From assembly GCA_900770405.1 (NCBI GenBank), contig CAAGKL010000079.1, positions 1 to 12,446 on the forward strand: DNA of 12,446 nt. The letters run 5' to 3'. Each line of letters starts with the position of its first letter. The first letter of the stretch is position 1. A program made the translations under genes and the position numbers. The stretch is from Clostridia bacterium (lineage in GTDB: Bacteria > Bacillota > Clostridia > UBA1381). The notes under the pieces are model-generated. The model was given only the letters and a program-made list of their open reading frames with translations, was not told the DNA's origin and searched no databases. Of the stretch, positions 6,001-12,446 are shown one piece after another.

Positions 6001-6349
6001 ATTCACTTATATGAATCATAACCTGCTCTATAATGCGCTTCACGTGGTCATCGTCGAGCGAATAGAAGGTGTTTTTCCCCTCTCTGCGCGCTTTCACGAG
6101 CCGCGCCTGCTTGAGCACACGCAACTGATGGCTTATCGCGGACTGCGTCATATTGAGGCTCTGCGCAATATCGTAAACGCACACTTCGTTGTCGAACAGC
6201 GCCCACAATATTCTGATTCGGGTCGCGTCGCCGAACACCTTGAATACCTCCGAAAGCTCGTTTACAACATCGTCGGCGGGTCTTTCGTTTTTCAGCCTGT
6301 CGAGAATTTCCGTATTATACAGGCAATGTATGCACCTTTGCTCCTCCAA
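5999..6349 (-). CDS. ArsR/SmtB-family metal-sensing transcriptional regulator
   Basis: This is a 116-residue winged-helix repressor of the SmtB/CzrA/CadC branch. The recognition helix region is NMTQSAISHQLRVLKQA (about 66-82), followed by the wing REGKNTFYSL. The C-terminal helix carries Asp100-x-His102-(10)-His113-xx-Glu116, an exact match to the alpha5 zinc site of SmtB/CzrA. An N-terminal CIHC (Cys6, Cys9) and a lone Cys57 in EVCVYD recall the CadC alpha3N soft-metal site, but the second Cys of CVC is Tyr59. It probably represses targets and releases them on binding zinc or a similar metal. The start is TTG, with AGGAGG nine bases upstream overlapping the rho stop codon. It is the last gene of the leftward series, and no metal transporter is visible nearby. 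Confidence 0.92.
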   Translation of the reverse strand: MEEQRCIHCLYNTEILDRLKNERPADDVVNELSEVFKVFGDATRIRILWALFDNEVCVYDIAQSLNMTQSAISHQLRVLKQARLVKARREGKNTFYSLDDDHVKRIIEQVMIHISE

Positions 6350-6358
6350 ACCACTTCG

Positions 6359-6364
6359 CCTCCT
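6359..6364 (-). promoter_or_regulatory. Ribosome binding site of arsR overlapping the rho stop codon
   Basis: AGGAGG on the - strand shares its first bases with the TAG stop of rho and ends nine bases before TTG at 6349-6347. This fixes the TTG start and suggests rho and arsR are translationally linked. Confidence 0.75.
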
Positions 6365-7679
6365 ATCTCCTCGCTGCGCCCGACATCACCGAGGCGCAGA
6401 AATCATCATTATTTGCGGTTTTCTCAAAACGTTTTATAATTCCCGCGGCAGCGTCCGCCGTTGTCTGTCTGCCCAGATCGCGCCGCACGAGCCACGCCGT
6501 CTCGCGCTCCTTCGCGGTCAAAAGTTCCTCCTCGCGGCGCGTGCCGGACTTCGCAATATCTATCGCCGGGAAAATCCGCCGCTCCTGCAGCGTTCTGTCG
6601 AGCTTTAATTCCATATTGCCCGTGCCCTTGAATTCCTCGAAAATCACATCGTCCATACGGCTGCCTGTCTCAACAAGCGCCGTCGCCAGAATCGTTAGGC
6701 TGCCGCCCTCCTCGATATTTCTCGCCGCGCCGAAAAATTTCTTCGGCTTAATCAGCGCGTCCGGGTCAAGTCCGCCCGAAAGCGTACGTCCCGTCGGCGT
6801 CACAGTCAGATTATACGCGCGGGCAAGGCGCGTTATCGAATCGAGCAGCACGAAAACGTCCTTCTTCTGCTCGACAAGCCGCATCGCGCGCTCCAAAACC
6901 ATCTCCGCCACCTTTGCGTGGTTCTCCGGCGTCTGGTCGAAGGTCGAGTGTATCACATCGCCGTTAATCGACCGCTTCATATCGGTGACCTCCTCGGGCC
7001 GCTCGTCAATCAGCAGCACAATCAGCTTGATTTCGGGGTAATTATGCGCAATCGACTGCGCAATCTGCTTAATTATCGTCGTTTTTCCCGCTTTCGGCGG
7101 CGCAACAATCATTCCACGCTGACCCTTGCCGATCGGCGCGAAAATGTCAATCATCCGCGACGCGAGCCCCGCGCCGTCACCGCTGTCGAGCTTTATGCGC
7201 TCCTTCGGGTAAATCGGCGTGAGCCGCTCAAAATTTTTACGCTTTAATGCGATTTCAAGCGGGTCGCCGTTAATTTTTTTCACATACAAAAGCGGCGAAT
7301 ATCTGTCCTCGTCCTGCGACGGGCGCGCGTCGCCCGTTATTTCGTCTCCCGTTTTCAGATTAAATCTCTTAATCTGCGTCGGCGAAACATACACGTCGTT
7401 CGGTCCGGGGCGCAGATTTTCAAAGCGCAGAAAGCCGAAGCCCTCGTTCATCACGTCGAGCACGCCGCAAACCTCAACAACATCTGCCGGGCGCTGCTTT
7501 TTCTCACGCTTGACCTCTTTTTCCCTGCGCTCCTGCTCGGAAAGTTCCTCCCGCTTTGCGAGAATTTTATCTATTATTTCGTCCTTTTTAAGCGCTGACA
7601 GCTTTTCAACGCCGAGCCCCAGCGCCAGCTGTCTGAGCTCCTCCTTGGTTTTGCGCTCAAGTAATACGCGTTCTTCCAT
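6363..7679 (-). CDS. rho: Transcription termination factor Rho
   Basis: Rho is a hexameric RNA-dependent ATPase/helicase that ends transcription of untranslated RNA. The 438-residue product has the usual layout. An N-terminal Rho_N helical domain (about 1-60) leads into a cold-shock-like RNA-binding domain (about 64-138, with GFGFLRF and DVYVSP). The RecA-like motor follows, with Walker A APPKAGKT (193-200), catalytic Glu226 in VLLIDERPEE, Walker B VFVLLD (275-280), Q-loop TLSGG, R-loop EEFKGTGNMEL (348-358) and the arginine-finger region SGTRREE. The insertion-rich N-terminal extension of some actinobacterial and clostridial Rho proteins is absent. The start ATG has AGAGGAG about 15 bases upstream, a long spacing. 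It follows ilvD by 28 bp and precedes arsR by 13 bp. Confidence 0.98.
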   Translation of the reverse strand: MEERVLLERKTKEELRQLALGLGVEKLSALKKDEIIDKILAKREELSEQERREKEVKREKKQRPADVVEVCGVLDVMNEGFGFLRFENLRPGPNDVYVSPTQIKRFNLKTGDEITGDARPSQDEDRYSPLLYVKKINGDPLEIALKRKNFERLTPIYPKERIKLDSGDGAGLASRMIDIFAPIGKGQRGMIVAPPKAGKTTIIKQIAQSIAHNYPEIKLIVLLIDERPEEVTDMKRSINGDVIHSTFDQTPENHAKVAEMVLERAMRLVEQKKDVFVLLDSITRLARAYNLTVTPTGRTLSGGLDPDALIKPKKFFGAARNIEEGGSLTILATALVETGSRMDDVIFEEFKGTGNMELKLDRTLQERRIFPAIDIAKSGTRREEELLTAKERETAWLVRRDLGRQTTADAAAGIIKRFEKTANNDDFCASVMSGAARR

Positions 7680-7707
7680 ATCTTAACTTATCCGCTCCTC
7701 TCGCCAA

Positions 7708-9369
7708 TTAATCGTCCTGCATAACCGCACCGTATTTCGCGGAGGACACGAGCTTTCTGTACCTGTTGAGATAACCGGTTTTAACTCTCGGCTCGTTCGG
7801 TGTCCAGCCCTTTTTCCTCTCGACAAGCTCCTCCTCGCTGACAAGAAGATTAAGTACGCAGTTTTCAATATCAATTTCAATCATATCGCCGTCGCGGACA
7901 AACGCAATCGCGCCGCCGTCCACCGCCTCGGGGCAAACGTGACCGATAGCCGCGCCGCGCGTCGCGCCGGAAAAGCGCCCGTCGGTTATAAGCGCAACGT
8001 CCTTATCGAGACCCATTCCGCAGATTGCCGATGTCGGCGAAAGCATCTCGCGCATACCCGGACCGCCCTTCGGTCCCTCATAGCGGATAACGACAACATC
8101 GCCCTTGACGATTTTCCCCGCATAAATCGCGGAAATCGCCTCCTCCTCGCTGTCAAACACCTTTGCAGGACCTGTGTGCCTAAGCATTTCCTTCGCCACC
8201 GCACTGCGCTTTACAACGCCGAGCTCGCCGAGCGTGCCCTTCAAAACGGCAATTCCGCCCGTCGGCGAATAGGGCTTATCAATCGGTCTTATAACATCAT
8301 AGTCCGTCACCTCGTGACCGCGGATATTCTCCGCAACCGTCTTTGTCGTAACGGTCATAAGGTCGAGTTTTAACAGATTTTTCTTTGACAGCTCATTCAT
8401 CAGCGCCGGAATGCCGCCCGCCGCGTACAAATCCTGCACGTGGTATTCGCCCGCGGGCGCAAGATGGCACAAATTCGGCGTTTTTGAGCTTATATCATTC
8501 GCCATATCAAGGTCAACCGCCACCTTTGCCTCCGAGGCTATCGCCGGCAGATGCAGCATCGAGTTCGTCGAGCAGCCGAGCGCCATATCGACGCGCAGCG
8601 CATTGTAAAATGCGTCCGCCGTCATAATATCGCGCGGCTTTATATCCTTTTTCAGGAGCTCCATAATCTGCATACCGGTTTTCTTTGCAAGGCGAATTCT
8701 CTCGGAGTAAACCGCAGGGATTGTGCCGTTGCCGGGCAGCGCCATACCGAGCACCTCGGACAGGCAGTTCATAGAATTTGCCGTGAACATACCCGAGCAG
8801 CTGCCGCAGGACGGACACGCTGCATTTTCGAGGTTCAAAAGCTCCTCCTCATCAATTTTCCCTGCCTTGAATGCGCCGATTGCCTCAAAGGTCGTATTCA
8901 GGTCGCGGTATTTTCCCTTATAATTTACCGACAGCATCGGACCGCCGCTCACAACGATCGCCGGCTTGTTAAGCCGTGCCGCCGCCATAAGCATCGCTGG
9001 GACGATTTTGTCGCAGTTCGGGATAAGCACAAGCGCGTCAAAGCCGTGCGCCATTGTCATAGCCTCAATCGAGTCGGCAATCAGCTCGCGGCTGGCGAGC
9101 GAATATTTCATACCGACGTGCCCCATCGCGATGCCGTCGCACACGCCTATCGCCGGAAATTCCACCGGAGTGCCGCCCGCCATACGTATGCCCGACTTTA
9201 CCGCCTCGGCAATTTTATCGAGGTGGATATGTCCCGGGATAACTTCATTTTTCGCGCTGACAACACCGATTAACGGGCGCTCGATTTCCTCGTCCGTAAA
9301 GCCCGCTGCCTTGAAAAGCGAGCGGTGCGGTGTTTTTTCTATGCCCTTTTTTACGATTTCAGAATACAT
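7708..9369 (-). CDS. ilvD: Dihydroxy-acid dehydratase
   Basis: IlvD is a cytosolic iron-sulfur enzyme that dehydrates 2,3-dihydroxy-isovalerate and 2,3-dihydroxy-3-methylvalerate in valine, leucine and isoleucine synthesis. The 553-residue product is full length. Family motifs include GVCDGIAMGH (Cys77), PNCDKIVPAMLMAA (Cys119, metal ligand Asp120, Lys121), CPSCGSCSGMFTANSMNC (Cys191) and GGPGMREML near the C-terminus. The segment at about residues 45-50 reads PGHIHL, as in the E. coli type, rather than the PCN-type segment that supplies an extra cysteine. The start is ATG at 9369, with GGAAGGA six bases upstream; an upstream in-frame start at 9402 lies inside cvpA and is less likely. No ilvB, ilvN or ilvC is in the window. 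It lies 16 bp after cvpA. Confidence 0.97.
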   Translation of the reverse strand: MYSEIVKKGIEKTPHRSLFKAAGFTDEEIERPLIGVVSAKNEVIPGHIHLDKIAEAVKSGIRMAGGTPVEFPAIGVCDGIAMGHVGMKYSLASRELIADSIEAMTMAHGFDALVLIPNCDKIVPAMLMAAARLNKPAIVVSGGPMLSVNYKGKYRDLNTTFEAIGAFKAGKIDEEELLNLENAACPSCGSCSGMFTANSMNCLSEVLGMALPGNGTIPAVYSERIRLAKKTGMQIMELLKKDIKPRDIMTADAFYNALRVDMALGCSTNSMLHLPAIASEAKVAVDLDMANDISSKTPNLCHLAPAGEYHVQDLYAAGGIPALMNELSKKNLLKLDLMTVTTKTVAENIRGHEVTDYDVIRPIDKPYSPTGGIAVLKGTLGELGVVKRSAVAKEMLRHTGPAKVFDSEEEAISAIYAGKIVKGDVVVIRYEGPKGGPGMREMLSPTSAICGMGLDKDVALITDGRFSGATRGAAIGHVCPEAVDGGAIAFVRDGDMIEIDIENCVLNLLVSEEELVERKKGWTPNEPRVKTGYLNRYRKLVSSAKYGAVMQDD

Positions 9370-9375
9370 TTTTTG

Positions 9376-9382
9376 TCCTTCC
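9376..9382 (-). promoter_or_regulatory. Ribosome binding site fixing the ilvD start
   Basis: GGAAGGA on the - strand ends six bases before the ATG at 9369-9367, which favours this start over the in-frame one at 9402. Confidence 0.7.
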
Positions 9383-9385
9383 TTT

Positions 9386-10093
9386 CTAAATAAAAAGCTC
9401 AATCAGCAGATTATTGTTGTAAAAATATTTAAACAGCACCGATTTATCCGACGCCTGCGCTATTGCGGAGACATTCGCCGCCGGCACCAACAGCGTCAGC
9501 ACGGCGCAGATTATATACACTATCAAAAGCCCGTTCACCGCCCCGGCAAGCATACCGAAAAAGGCGTTGATTGAATTGAGCCCCGGCATACTGAACAGAA
9601 GCTCCAAAAGCTTCAAAAGCAGGAACACCCCGACGCGGACGAGGACAAACAGCAGAATAATCGACGCAATCTTGATAATCATTTCGCTCACCGCATCGGT
9701 CAGCGTGTCAAGTGCGTTATTCTTCATCGTTTCCACCGCCTCGGTCTGCTTTTCGAGCTTGTCGTCCAGAAATTTCATAAGAAAATCCGGCAAGCCCATC
9801 ATCTGCCCGACCTTCACCGCGGTTTCCGCGTCCTCGCTGTCGCGGATATTCTCCTCCTGCTTATCCGCCGATGCGCCGACCTTCTCGCTCACGCGCTCAC
9901 GCACCGTATCGCCGAGCGGCGATGCGGACAAATACGCGCAAAACGGGTCGGACATTGTCAGAATCAGCACCGCCGTTATTATAAATGATAAAATATTGTA
10001 CGAGGATTTCAAAAATCCACGTCTTTTGCCGATGAGCACCGATGTGGTAATCACGGCAATGAGCACAAGGTCAAGTATGTAATTCATACCCAT
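9386..10093 (-). CDS. CvpA family membrane protein
   Basis: This is a 235-residue polytopic membrane protein of the CvpA (colicin V production) family, whose exact biochemical role is not settled. The N-terminus MNYILDLVLIAVI followed by GKRRGFLKSSYNILSF is the family signature: helix 1, a basic turn, helix 2. A hydrophilic, charged insertion (about residues 48-130) follows, then helices at about 138-165 and 178-206, with the conserved small-residue stretch GMLAGAVNGLLIVYI. Possible starts are TTG 10096, ATG 10093 and ATG 10087. None is at normal distance from the only good ribosome binding site (10117-10122), and a hairpin lies between. It sits 27 bp after the propeller gene. Confidence 0.85.
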   Translation of the reverse strand: MGMNYILDLVLIAVITTSVLIGKRRGFLKSSYNILSFIITAVLILTMSDPFCAYLSASPLGDTVRERVSEKVGASADKQEENIRDSEDAETAVKVGQMMGLPDFLMKFLDDKLEKQTEAVETMKNNALDTLTDAVSEMIIKIASIILLFVLVRVGVFLLLKLLELLFSMPGLNSINAFFGMLAGAVNGLLIVYIICAVLTLLVPAANVSAIAQASDKSVLFKYFYNNNLLIELFI

Positions 10094-10099
10094 CAAACC

Positions 10100-10113
10100 G
10101 CGGCATACGCCGC
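10100..10113 (-). promoter_or_regulatory. Hairpin between the ribosome binding site and start of cvpA
   Basis: On the - strand, GCGGC (10113-10109) and GCCGC (10104-10100) can pair around a GTAT loop. AAGGAG lies four bases upstream of the stem and the ATG seven bases downstream. The linear gap from AAGGAG to ATG (10093) is 23 bases, or about 9 if the hairpin is folded out. Confidence 0.5.
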
Positions 10114-10120
10114 ACTCTCC

Positions 10121-11428
10121 TTATATAAATTTTATAAATTCAAGCCCCGAATTATACACGACCATAACATTATTTGCGTCGATTATATGCACGCTGCGGA
10201 TTTCGCGCGTGCAGGAGCACACCTTTTTCTGCTTGCCGGAAAGTCCCGAAAGCACAATATCCCGCCCGAGATTGTACGCAATAAGCCCTGAGCTTATGTC
10301 GATGCAGTCGGGCACGCTGTCCGTGCCGATTACCGCCTTCTGCTTACCGCGCCCGGTCAGAACCTCAAGCTCTGTCGTGTTGTCGTTGTCGACCATAAGC
10401 AGCTTATAGCCCGAGCTGTCCGCCCGCGTGTGGATCAGCTTTCGCTCGGAATAATCCGCCTCCCAAAGGATTTTACCCCTTTGCGACACGCCGCAAACCT
10501 TATCGTCGGCAAAAACGTTTAAAACCTCGCCGAGAAAATCGACATCGAACACAACGGAATTTTCAAACACCGTCTCCGCAGTGCTCTCGCCCTTTGTTAT
10601 ATCAAACAGCAACACCCTCGATTTCGCGCCGTTTTCCGTGTTTAAAAGCGCGGCGGCGAGCTTTCTCGAGCCTGCGGCAATATCGGCGCATACGATGCTG
10701 TCGCTGCCCGAGCTCCAGGAGAATACCCTGTCGCCGTTTTTGTTTATGACAATTACCGCGCCCTTGTAGTATTCCTTGTCGGAAACTATCGTTATATCGC
10801 CGTTTGATGACACCGTCGCGGTCTTTATCGCGCCGTCCGCCTCTGTCTCGTACAAAAGCTTTTTCCCGTCAAACAGCGCCGCCTTCGTCCCGCCGCGCTC
10901 GGCAATCATATAATAATTCCCGCCGACCGACAAAATCGGGTCTGACATATGAATACCTATCGCCCAAAGGCTGTTGCCGTCGGCGTTGAAAGCGATAACC
11001 GAGGTTGGGCTTACGCACAGCATATAGCCGCGGTAGCGCGCATATTTTGCCGAGGACGCGTCCTCGAGTGCAACCGGGTTGGTTTTCACGTTCTTGTCCG
11101 CAAAGCTCGCCTCGTCAAATTCCACCTCGGGTATATCCTCGGTGTTTTCGATGGTGCTCGGCGCGGTCTGCTGCTCATCCGGCTCGGTGACAATCGCATT
11201 TTCACCCACATCGACCTTCGGGGCAATATCCTGAAGATACTCTTTTGCGGGCTCGGACAGCTCTATCCCGAAACGGTTTGTCAGCGCAAGTATATTCATT
11301 TTGAAATTGCGGGAATAGTTTTCGAGAAAGGATATTTTCGTCCCCGACGCCAGCACCGCAAACAGGCATACCGCCGCAAGCAAAAGCAGCACTGCCGCTA
11401 TTTTTCCCGCTCCGCCCTTTTCTTTCAT
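10121..11428 (-). CDS. Membrane-anchored beta-propeller-like protein (DUF5711-like)
   Basis: This is a 435-residue protein with an N-terminal membrane anchor (about residues 9-29, after MKEKGGAGK), an acidic linker (about 75-105), and a long extracytoplasmic domain. That domain is built of repeating beta-strand units such as GYMLCVSPTSVIAFNADGN, ATVSSNGDITIVSD and AVIVINKNGDRVFSW. This pattern matches PQQ/WD40-like propellers, and I recognise it as resembling DUF5711 proteins of Clostridia. Their function is unknown; scaffolding or envelope roles are inferred only from fold and location. The ATG at 11428 overlaps the truA stop by one base (TAATG) and has GGAGGT nine bases upstream, which rules out the longer in-frame start at 11461. 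It is followed by cvpA. Confidence 0.7.
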   Translation of the reverse strand: MKEKGGAGKIAAVLLLLAAVCLFAVLASGTKISFLENYSRNFKMNILALTNRFGIELSEPAKEYLQDIAPKVDVGENAIVTEPDEQQTAPSTIENTEDIPEVEFDEASFADKNVKTNPVALEDASSAKYARYRGYMLCVSPTSVIAFNADGNSLWAIGIHMSDPILSVGGNYYMIAERGGTKAALFDGKKLLYETEADGAIKTATVSSNGDITIVSDKEYYKGAVIVINKNGDRVFSWSSGSDSIVCADIAAGSRKLAAALLNTENGAKSRVLLFDITKGESTAETVFENSVVFDVDFLGEVLNVFADDKVCGVSQRGKILWEADYSERKLIHTRADSSGYKLLMVDNDNTTELEVLTGRGKQKAVIGTDSVPDCIDISSGLIAYNLGRDIVLSGLSGKQKKVCSCTREIRSVHIIDANNVMVVYNSGLEFIKFI

Positions 11429-12177
11429 TAATAAAAGACCTCCGATAAATAGAGTCCGCACGCAGGTGCGGTAATCCCGGCGCGGCTTCTTTGGCGCGAC
11501 GCGATGATCTCCGGCATCGCCCCCGCGTCAATTTTCCCCGCACCGCAGAAAACAAGCGTCCCTGCGATTATTCTTACCATATTATACAAAAAACCGTTCC
11601 CCGTGACCTCAATGCGGATAATATCGCCCTCGCGCACAACGTCGAGCGCATATATCGTACGCACCGTCGTGCTCACGGTGAACCCGCTCGCCGCAAAGCC
11701 GATAAAATCGTGCTCGCCCAAAAACGCCGCCGCGCCCCTCTGCATTTTTTCAGCATCAAGCGGGTATTTGTACTGCCACGCGCGGTCCGACATAAATACG
11801 TCCCGCACGTCGGAATTGAGCACCAGATAGGTGTAGCGCTTCGCCTTTGCGCGCGTCACGTCAAATTCCGGCGGCATTTCCTCCGCCCGCGCGCAGGCAA
11901 TATCCTCCGGCAGTACGGTATTTAACGCATAGGGCAGCCTGTCGCACGGAACCGCACTCACGGTGCGGAAGCCCGCCGCGTAGCTTTTGGCGTGCACACC
12001 GGCATCGGTTCTGCCGCAGCCGTGCACCGTCGTTTTCACGCCCGTCACCTTCTGCACAGCCCGCTCGACCACCTCCTGCACCGTCAGCGCATTTTTCTGC
12101 CGCTGCCAGCCATGATACGCCGTGCCGTTGTACGCGAGCGTGAGCTTAATATTCCTCATATCCTCATTATAACACAT
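11428..12177 (-). CDS. truA: tRNA pseudouridine synthase A
   Basis: TruA converts uridines 38-40 in the tRNA anticodon arm to pseudouridine. The product has the conserved start NIKLTLAYNGTAYHGWQRQ, the catalytic motif GCGRTDAGVHA (Asp52 counted from MRNIK, equivalent to E. coli Asp60), and GNGFLYNMVRIIAGTLV near the C-terminus. The length of 243-249 residues is normal. Two starts are possible. ATG 12177 has AGGTGA four to five bases upstream, overlapping the ecfT stop. ATG 12159 fits the usual family N-terminus, but its GAGGA site is only about one base away. I chose 12177 on ribosome-site spacing. The neighbour order ecfT-truA is widespread in Firmicutes, but the usual next genes rplM and rpsI are not here. 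Confidence 0.96.
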   Translation of the reverse strand: MCYNEDMRNIKLTLAYNGTAYHGWQRQKNALTVQEVVERAVQKVTGVKTTVHGCGRTDAGVHAKSYAAGFRTVSAVPCDRLPYALNTVLPEDIACARAEEMPPEFDVTRAKAKRYTYLVLNSDVRDVFMSDRAWQYKYPLDAEKMQRGAAAFLGEHDFIGFAASGFTVSTTVRTIYALDVVREGDIIRIEVTGNGFLYNMVRIIAGTLVFCGAGKIDAGAMPEIIASRQRSRAGITAPACGLYLSEVFY

Positions 12178-12180
12178 ATT

Positions 12181-12446
12181 TCACCTGAATGCAATCTTTG
12201 TTGCAATTAAAATCGCAATCAAAATCGCGAACGCCGCGCCGGCATAAGCGTCATACCGGCTCATTTTCATCACCTTCATACGCGTTCTGCCGCTGCCGCC
12301 GCGGTAACAGCGCGCGTCCATCGCCGTCGCAAGGTCATCCGCGCGCTTGAATGCGCTCACAAAAAGCGGCACCAAAAGCGGAATCATCGCCTTCGCGCGG
12401 CGTATTATACTCCCGCTTTCAAAATCTGCCCCGCGCGCCGTCTGCG
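12181..12446 (-). CDS. ecfT: Energy-coupling factor transporter transmembrane protein EcfT, 3' fragment
   Basis: This is the C-terminal part of EcfT, the membrane scaffold that links the EcfA ATPases to substrate-binding S components for uptake of vitamins and some metals. The frame is open to the right edge, so the 5' end lies outside the window. Visible features are the first coupling motif in TARGADFESG, the conserved MIPLLVPLFV helix with SAFKRADDLATAMDARCYRG carrying the second coupling motif, then GRTRMK and a final membrane helix. These are typical of the family and follow the canonical ecfA-ecfT-truA order; the ATPase genes should lie just outside. It ends three bases before the truA start chosen here, so the two are coupled. 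Confidence 0.93.
   Translation of the reverse strand, partial: QTARGADFESGSIIRRAKAMIPLLVPLFVSAFKRADDLATAMDARCYRGGSGRTRMKVMKMSRYDAYAGAAFAILIAILIATKIAFR

Noticed and set aside
8551..9273. 240-residue open frame on the + strand opposite ilvD
   Set aside because: The opposite strand encodes unmistakable IlvD. The shadow product is rich in His, Arg and Cys, has no recognisable domain, and no ribosome site was found.
1..12446. Mobile elements, CRISPR arrays, tRNA or rRNA genes
   Set aside because: No direct-repeat arrays, transposase or integrase motifs, terminal inverted repeats or recognisable RNA gene sequences were seen. The only repeats are the short linker units in the deacetylase-like gene.

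Overview
The window reads as chromosome from an endospore-forming member of the Clostridia. It is moderately GC-rich and has strong purine-rich ribosome binding sites. The diagnostic evidence is the tail of a spoIIIA operon, together with a Rho, IlvD, TruA and EcfT set of clostridial type. The species cannot be named from the sequence alone. There is no sign of phage, insertion sequences, CRISPR arrays, tRNA or rRNA. Genes are packed tightly, and the longest stretch without a gene is the 134 bp at 5656-5789.

Region A (1-1986, + strand) is the end of the spoIIIA operon: the 3' part of spoIIIAE, then spoIIIAF, spoIIIAG and spoIIIAH, closed by a strong hairpin terminator. These proteins build the mother-cell side of the SpoIIIA-SpoIIQ channel between mother cell and forespore.

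Region B (5690 down to 1989, - strand) is a three-gene transcription unit. It holds a membrane-anchored NodB-fold (CE4) polysaccharide deacetylase-like protein, an ABC exporter half-transporter and a Cof-type HAD phosphatase. The first two start with TTG behind good ribosome binding sites. The deacetylase lacks two of the usual catalytic or metal-binding histidines.

Region C (5656-6000) is an AT-rich divergent intergenic stretch followed by an unrecognised 61-residue protein on the + strand. One hairpin terminator serves this gene and the convergent arsR gene, and both stop codons lie inside the hairpin's A/T tails.

Region D (12446 down to 5999, - strand) is a compact co-directional series: ecfT (cut by the window edge), truA, a membrane-anchored beta-propeller-like protein (DUF5711-like), a CvpA-family membrane protein, ilvD, rho and an ArsR/SmtB regulator. 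Gaps are 1-28 bp or the genes overlap, and no internal terminator is visible, so one polycistronic unit is likely. It mixes vitamin or cofactor uptake, tRNA modification, envelope proteins, branched-chain amino acid synthesis, transcription termination and metal sensing.

Most of the window is conserved core genome. No convincing new multi-gene system was found. The points most worth a second look are the degenerate deacetylase active site, the orphan zinc-sensor-like ArsR behind rho, the hairpin between the ribosome binding site and start codon of cvpA, the small unknown gene, and the terminator that contains two stop codons.
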